From Serinibacter salmoneus (lineage in GTDB: Bacteria; Actinomycetota; Actinomycetes; Actinomycetales; Beutenbergiaceae), in contig NZ_PDJD01000001.1 of NCBI RefSeq assembly GCF_002563925.1, positions 1,866,973 through 1,930,972 on the forward strand: a stretch of DNA of 64,000 nucleotides, given 5' to 3'. A program made the position numbers and the translations under genes. The notes below the pieces were generated by a model, which was given only the letters and a program-made list of their open reading frames with translations, made no database searches and had not been told where the DNA came from. Below, piece by piece: positions 60,205-64,000 of this stretch (position 1 is the first letter of the stretch; every line of letters starts with the position of its first letter).

Positions 60205-61263
60205 ATGACGGCCCCCCACGGAGCGCACCGCGCGGCAGCTCCCACGCAGACTCCCCCGCCCGGCACCTACCCCAGCGGCCACGCCGGGTTCGCCCGCGAA
60301 TGGACGGGGGCGCTGTGGTCCGGGCCCAAGCTGCCGGAGCCGAGCGCGCCGGAGCTCCACTCGCCGCGCTCCCTCGGTGCCACCATGCGCCGCGCTCCGT
60401 TCTGGATCGCTGTGGGCGGCCTGCTCATCGGCGCGGTCCTCGCCTGGGTCGGCGGGTCCACGGGAAGCACCCCGAACGAGGTGGTGCTCGGGGTGGCCGG
60501 CCTCTTCGCCGTCGGCGGCCCGATCGTGGCCCTCGTGCTCGGCACCGCGCGTCGGCTGCGCATCGAGGCCTCCGTACCGCGCGTGGCCACGTGGTGGGGC
60601 CTGGCCGCGGGCGTCATCGCCGTGGGCGTGGCGCTCGGCCTGGAGTCGGCGTTCCGCGCGCTCGTCGGATCCGCGAGCGAGCCCGGGTACCTGTTCGCGG
60701 GGCCGGCGGAGGAGTTCGCGAAGCTGCTCGTGCCGCTGATCCTGCTCGCCGTGGGCCTGCCGTGGATCCGCGATCCTCGCGCCGGTGTGTGGGTCGTGGT
60801 GCTGGCAGGCGCGGTGTTCGGGATCTTCGAGGGCATCGAGTTCGCCGTCGGTTCTGGCCTGCACCAGGACAAGGTGCTGGGCGATGTCGACCTCTCGGGC
60901 TTGTCGGAGTCCACCCGCCACGCCCTGCTCACGTTCGCGGGCACCATGGGCCGCGCGTGGGTGGAGCTGCTGCACGTCATGATCACCGCGGGCGCTGCGA
61001 GCGTGATCTGGCTGAACCTCGCCCGCGGCACCAGGAAGGCTGCGGGCCTGATCATCGGGATGTGGCTGGCCGCCGCCGCCCTGCACTCCTTCAACGACGG
61101 CGTGCTCACCCTGCTGCCGGGTGCGGGCCCGCAGTTCGCCTCGATCGTGTTCATCGTGGCGCTCTACACCCTCTGGTACCGGCCGCTGGTGCGGCGCCTG
61201 GTGCCGCCGGACGCGCTGGCCGCGGTGCCGACGCGGTGGATCCCGCCCCTGCCGCGCGGCTGA
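60205..61263 (+). CDS. PrsW-family intramembrane metalloprotease
   Basis: 352 aa. A Pro/Ala-rich cytoplasmic N-terminus, then eight to nine helices. PrsW hallmarks present: EEFAK (EExxK-type, in GPAEEFAKLLVPL), FEGIEFAVG, and HSFND near residue 293; these are the catalytic regions of the ABI/CPBP-like membrane proteases. B. subtilis PrsW cleaves an anti-sigma factor; the target here is unknown. Starts ~195 bp after tRNA-Gln. Confidence 0.88.
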   Translation: MTAPHGAHRAAAPTQTPPPGTYPSGHAGFAREWTGALWSGPKLPEPSAPELHSPRSLGATMRRAPFWIAVGGLLIGAVLAWVGGSTGSTPNEVVLGVAGLFAVGGPIVALVLGTARRLRIEASVPRVATWWGLAAGVIAVGVALGLESAFRALVGSASEPGYLFAGPAEEFAKLLVPLILLAVGLPWIRDPRAGVWVVVLAGAVFGIFEGIEFAVGSGLHQDKVLGDVDLSGLSESTRHALLTFAGTMGRAWVELLHVMITAGAASVIWLNLARGTRKAAGLIIGMWLAAAALHSFNDGVLTLLPGAGPQFASIVFIVALYTLWYRPLVRRLVPPDALAAVPTRWIPPLPRG

Positions 61264-61313
61264 GGTTCCCCGGCATTTCCCGCGCACCCACCGGCGGCGG
61301 CACACTGGTCGCC

Positions 61314-62624
61314 GTGAGTGAACACGTCCCCGCGCCGGTGCGCCGCCGCGCCAGCGCCCCCGTGCGCGAGACCGTGCACCCGGGAACCCCGGTGGCCCGC
61401 GCCCGCACCGAGGAGATCCCGACCACCGAACGCGCCTTCTTCGTGGAGGAGTTCCGCGGCTCCACCGTGGTGGTGGCCCTCCCCGAGGTCGAGGCGGAGG
61501 GCGTGGCGGCCCTGCGCCGCAGCGTGGAGGGCTTCGCGGCCGGGGACACCCGGTTCGTCGTGGTGCTGCCGGATGCCGACGCCGTGGCCGTGCTCCTGGA
61601 CGCCCTGGCGACCACCGCGGTGGGCGTGGAGTCGATGGCGGCCACCTCCTGGGACGAGGCCGCGCTCGCGCGCCTGTGGGTGGCGGCGCAGGACGAGCCG
61701 GTGCTGCTGATCGACGCGAGCACGGCGCCTGCGGTCAAGAACGCGCCTGTACCCGACGGCGCTGGCGTGCCCGACGGCGACGGCGTGCCCGCGAGCGCGG
61801 CCCACCCTGGCGAGCGGGTCGCCGCGGTCTGCGGTCAGGTCGCCGCGGGCCTGCGCGCCTCCAAGGTGATGCTCACCGACCCCGGCGGCGGGCTGGGCGA
61901 CCCGGCTCGCAGTTTCGTGGAACTCGGCCACAGCCGCGCCGCCCTCGAGGCCGACCTCGCCGCCCGCGGCAGCGCCCACCTGCTGCCCGCGGCCGAGCAG
62001 GCCCTGCGCGGCGGGGCGTTCAGCGTGAACCTGTGCCGGGCCGCGGATCTGGAGGTGGAGCTGTTCACCTTCGACGGCGCGGGCACCCTGCTCACCCTCG
62101 GCGGCTACACCGCGCTCTCGCCGCTGCGGGTGGACGATCTGCCGGCGGTGGAGTCCCTGGTGGCCCAGGGTGTGGCCGACGGCATCCTCAAGCCACGCAG
62201 CCGGGAGGCGATCGCGCGGATCGCCGCCACCGGGTTGGGTGCCCGGCTGCGCTCCACGGGCCACCTGGCGGGCGTGGTGGGGCTGGAGACCACCCCCTAC
62301 GCCGCGCAGCGGGTCGGGGAGATCTCCGGGCTGATCACCGTGAGCCAGTTCTCCGGCGCCGGCTCGGGCGGCATGCTGATCGACGGCGTGCTGCAGCTGG
62401 CCGCCGAGCGGGGGCTGCGGGCGGTGTTCGCCGTGACGGTCTCGGACGAGGCCGCGGCCTTCTTCCTGCGCCGCGGCTTCCACGAGGTGCCTCAGTCGCA
62501 GATACCGCCCGCGAAGTGGGAGGGGTACGCCCCCGAACGGCTCGCGCTGGCGCGCTGCTACTGGCGCGAGGTCACTGCGATCACCGACTCCGCCGCTTCG
62601 CCTGCGGCGGATCGGCTTCGCTGA
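61314..62624 (+). CDS. N-acetylglutamate-synthase-like protein (degenerate AAK plus GNAT)
   Basis: 436 aa from GTG 61314. The N-terminal ~250 residues resemble the amino-acid-kinase-like half of ArgA: TTERAFFVEEFRGSTVVVAL at the start and AFSVNLCRAADLEVELFT with FDGAGTLLT near the end, but without an obvious nucleotide-binding motif. The C-terminal ~165 residues are a GNAT domain (GGYTALSPLRVDDL, LKPRSREA, GEISGLITV, AAAFFLRRGFHE). Two-domain NAGS of this kind is not the short S-NAGS often reported in actinobacteria. Other arginine genes are not in view. Confidence 0.65.
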   Translation: MSEHVPAPVRRRASAPVRETVHPGTPVARARTEEIPTTERAFFVEEFRGSTVVVALPEVEAEGVAALRRSVEGFAAGDTRFVVVLPDADAVAVLLDALATTAVGVESMAATSWDEAALARLWVAAQDEPVLLIDASTAPAVKNAPVPDGAGVPDGDGVPASAAHPGERVAAVCGQVAAGLRASKVMLTDPGGGLGDPARSFVELGHSRAALEADLAARGSAHLLPAAEQALRGGAFSVNLCRAADLEVELFTFDGAGTLLTLGGYTALSPLRVDDLPAVESLVAQGVADGILKPRSREAIARIAATGLGARLRSTGHLAGVVGLETTPYAAQRVGEISGLITVSQFSGAGSGGMLIDGVLQLAAERGLRAVFAVTVSDEAAAFFLRRGFHEVPQSQIPPAKWEGYAPERLALARCYWREVTAITDSAASPAADRLR

Positions 62625-62710
62625 CGGCGGATGTGCGAGCCGCCCGCCGGGGCAACCACGCGCTGACCTGCAGCGACGCCGTCTCGCCCACCGAGCGCCG
62701 TCATACAGCC

Positions 62711-62762
62711 GCCGTGCGCGAAGCCGACCCGCCGTGCGCGAAGCCGACCCGCCGTGCGCGAA
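62711..62762 (+). repeat. 20-bp tandem repeats
   Basis: GCCGTGCGCGAAGCCGACCC at 62711-62730 and 62731-62750, then 12 bp of a third unit (62751-62762). In a 215-bp gap with no gene, between the NAGS-like and HAD genes (convergent). Confidence 0.8.
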
Positions 62763-62839
62763 GGATGGCGCTAACGACGCTGACGGCTCCGACGGCTCCG
62801 GACTAAGCCTCGACCACGCGCCCGCTCCTGCTGGCTCCC

Positions 62840-63586
62840 TCAGCGCACGTCCACGCGGCCCAGCACGCCCGGCAGCTCGGTGAGCGAAGAGATCACCGCC
62901 ACGCCGTGCTCCGCTGCCGCGGCGGGGTCCTCCAGGTGTGGTCCGCCGCGCCGGGTGCCGGGCCGGTCCAACCACACCCCGAGTCCCAGGCCCGCGCGCA
63001 GCGCGGCCAGGGCGTCGATGTCGAGCTCGTCGCCCACGTAGGCGGTCTCCCCCGGCGCCGTCCCCAGCCTCGCGCACGCCTGGAGGAACACGCGCGGGTC
63101 GGGCTTGCCGAAGCCGAGGGTGTCGAGCGTGACCAGGAGCGGCACGTCCTCGGCCAGCCCCACCCGCTCGAGTTTGTCTTGCGACAGCGGACCCACGGCA
63201 TTGGTCAGGGCCCCGACGGCGTAGCCCGCCTCCCGCAGCGCCCGCACCGTGGGCAGGGCGTCGGTGTGGGCGCGCCAGCCGGCGCGGAATCCAGTGCGGA
63301 ACACCTCGTCCCACGCGGGGAAGGTCGCCTCGTCCAGCGGCGGTCCGCCGAAGGCGGCATGCACCTCCTGGGCGCGGGCGAGGCGCTGCTGCGCGGCGGT
63401 GAGTTCCCCGCGGGTGTGCCGGCGGTAGTGCCCGGAGGCATCGGCGCGCCACATGGCCACGACCCGTTCGACGTCGACCCCCACCGGCAGGTACACCGCG
63501 GCGACGGCCGCGAGCGCCGCACCGAAGGCGCCGCGGGTGTCCACGAGGGTGTCGTCGATGTCGAGCAGGACGCCCCGGATCGGCAC
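62840..63586 (-). CDS. HAD-family hydrolase
   Basis: 248 aa, GTG start. HAD motif I DIDDTLVDTRGAFG, motif II GALTNA, motif III/IV KPDPRVFLQAC and VGDELDIDALAALRAG; a helical cap of type C1 between. Probably a phosphoglycolate/haloacid-type phosphatase; substrate unknown. It starts 2 bp after gltX and is transcribed with it. Confidence 0.92.
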   Translation of the reverse strand: MPIRGVLLDIDDTLVDTRGAFGAALAAVAAVYLPVGVDVERVVAMWRADASGHYRRHTRGELTAAQQRLARAQEVHAAFGGPPLDEATFPAWDEVFRTGFRAGWRAHTDALPTVRALREAGYAVGALTNAVGPLSQDKLERVGLAEDVPLLVTLDTLGFGKPDPRVFLQACARLGTAPGETAYVGDELDIDALAALRAGLGLGVWLDRPGTRRGGPHLEDPAAAAEHGVAVISSLTELPGVLGRVDVR

Positions 63587-63588
63587 GG

Positions 63589-64000
63589 CTACAGGGTCGC
63601 GCGCAGCGCCCGCAGCCGCGCCAGGGTGGACTCGCGGCCCAGGATCTCCATGGACTCGAATAGCGGCGGGGAGATCCGGCGGCCGGAGACCGCCACGCGC
63701 AGCGGACCGAAGGCCAGGCGCGGCTTGATCTCCAGGCCCTCCACGATGGCCTCCCGCAGCGCCTGCTCGATCTGCGCCGTCGTGAACTCCCTCAGGCCCT
63801 CCAGGGCGCCGATCGCGGCGTCCAGCACCGCGGGCGCGGACTCCTTGAGGGTCTTGGCGGCGTCCTCGGTGATCTGCAGATCGCCGTCGGCGGTGAAGAG
63901 GAAGCCCAGCATGTCGCTCGCCTCGCCCAGCAGGGTGACGCGCTCCTGGATGAGCGGCGCGGCGGCGGTGAGGATCGCCTGCTCGCGCACGGTGAGCTCC
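63589..64000 (-). CDS. gltX: Glutamyl-tRNA synthetase, C-terminal part
   Basis: The visible 136 residues are the C-terminal anticodon-binding helical domain (RLTLLGEASDMLGFLF-like: QERVTLLGEASDMLGFLF; LREFTTAQIEQALREAI; FGPLRVAVSGRRISPPLFESMEILGRE). The 5' part lies beyond position 64000, so the start was not seen. In organisms without GlnRS this enzyme also charges tRNA-Gln, and both tRNAs are encoded nearby. Confidence 0.94.
   Translation of the reverse strand, partial: ELTVREQAILTAAAPLIQERVTLLGEASDMLGFLFTADGDLQITEDAAKTLKESAPAVLDAAIGALEGLREFTTAQIEQALREAIVEGLEIKPRLAFGPLRVAVSGRRISPPLFESMEILGRESTLARLRALRATL

Overview
This window is a very GC-rich, densely coded stretch of an actinobacterial chromosome, most likely order Micrococcales. 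Actinobacterial signs are cydABDC with a DevS/DevR-type two-component pair, an NdgR/LtbR-type IclR regulator divergent from leuCD, the DUF177-rpmF-rnc-mutM string, recG with a DUF6297-like membrane protein, and many GTG starts and 4-bp ATGA/GTGA gene overlaps. No species name can be given from sequence alone. No rRNA, CRISPR array, intact transposon or integrase was seen.

Layout. 1-2.9 kb: RNase E/G (3' end outside the window) with a ~530-residue low-complexity N-terminal extension. 3.5-11.2 kb: cydA-cydB-cydD-cydC followed by a translationally coupled GAF histidine kinase; a DevR-like response regulator lies at 12.4-13.0 kb, with a small secreted protein and a family of 66-nt repeats with inverted ends around it. 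13.0-16.3 kb: a small island with a GmrSD/DUF262 restriction-type gene and a helicase remnant, bounded by two 126-bp copies of the mutM 3' end. 16.2-25.4 kb: core genes mutM, rnc, rpmF, DUF177, coaD, rsmD, an ABC/DUF6297 pair, recG and rpmB. 25.5-35.5 kb: GNAT plus GT34-like glycosyltransferase, thiL, a DUF3515 lipoprotein, a 57-aa protein, a cupin-XRE regulator divergent from azlCD, ddl, a Cys/Met-metabolism PLP enzyme, gpsA and plsC.

35.6-40.1 kb looks accessory: an Xre/ParS-RES toxin-antitoxin pair, two lipoproteins, a membrane protein, and a DUF2975/HTH pair behind a perfect inverted repeat. 40.1-47.7 kb is one tightly coupled seven-gene operon: substrate-binding lipoprotein, two permeases, a fused double ATPase, a luciferase-like monooxygenase and two AhpD-like proteins. 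It looks like import plus oxidative breakdown of an unknown small molecule and is the best candidate for an under-described system. 47.9-54.2 kb: MMPL transporter with a divergent MarR regulator, mazEF, an ABC exporter and a second luciferase-like enzyme. 54.3-64 kb: an OatA-type acyltransferase, leuDC with its regulator, tRNA-Glu and tRNA-Gln, a PrsW-like protease, an N-acetylglutamate-synthase-like protein, a HAD phosphatase and the 3' end of gltX.

A recurring theme is short GC-rich repeats with palindromic character in non-coding gaps (about 11.3, 12.2, 33.3, 40.0, 47.8, 59.5 and 62.7 kb), each locally different.
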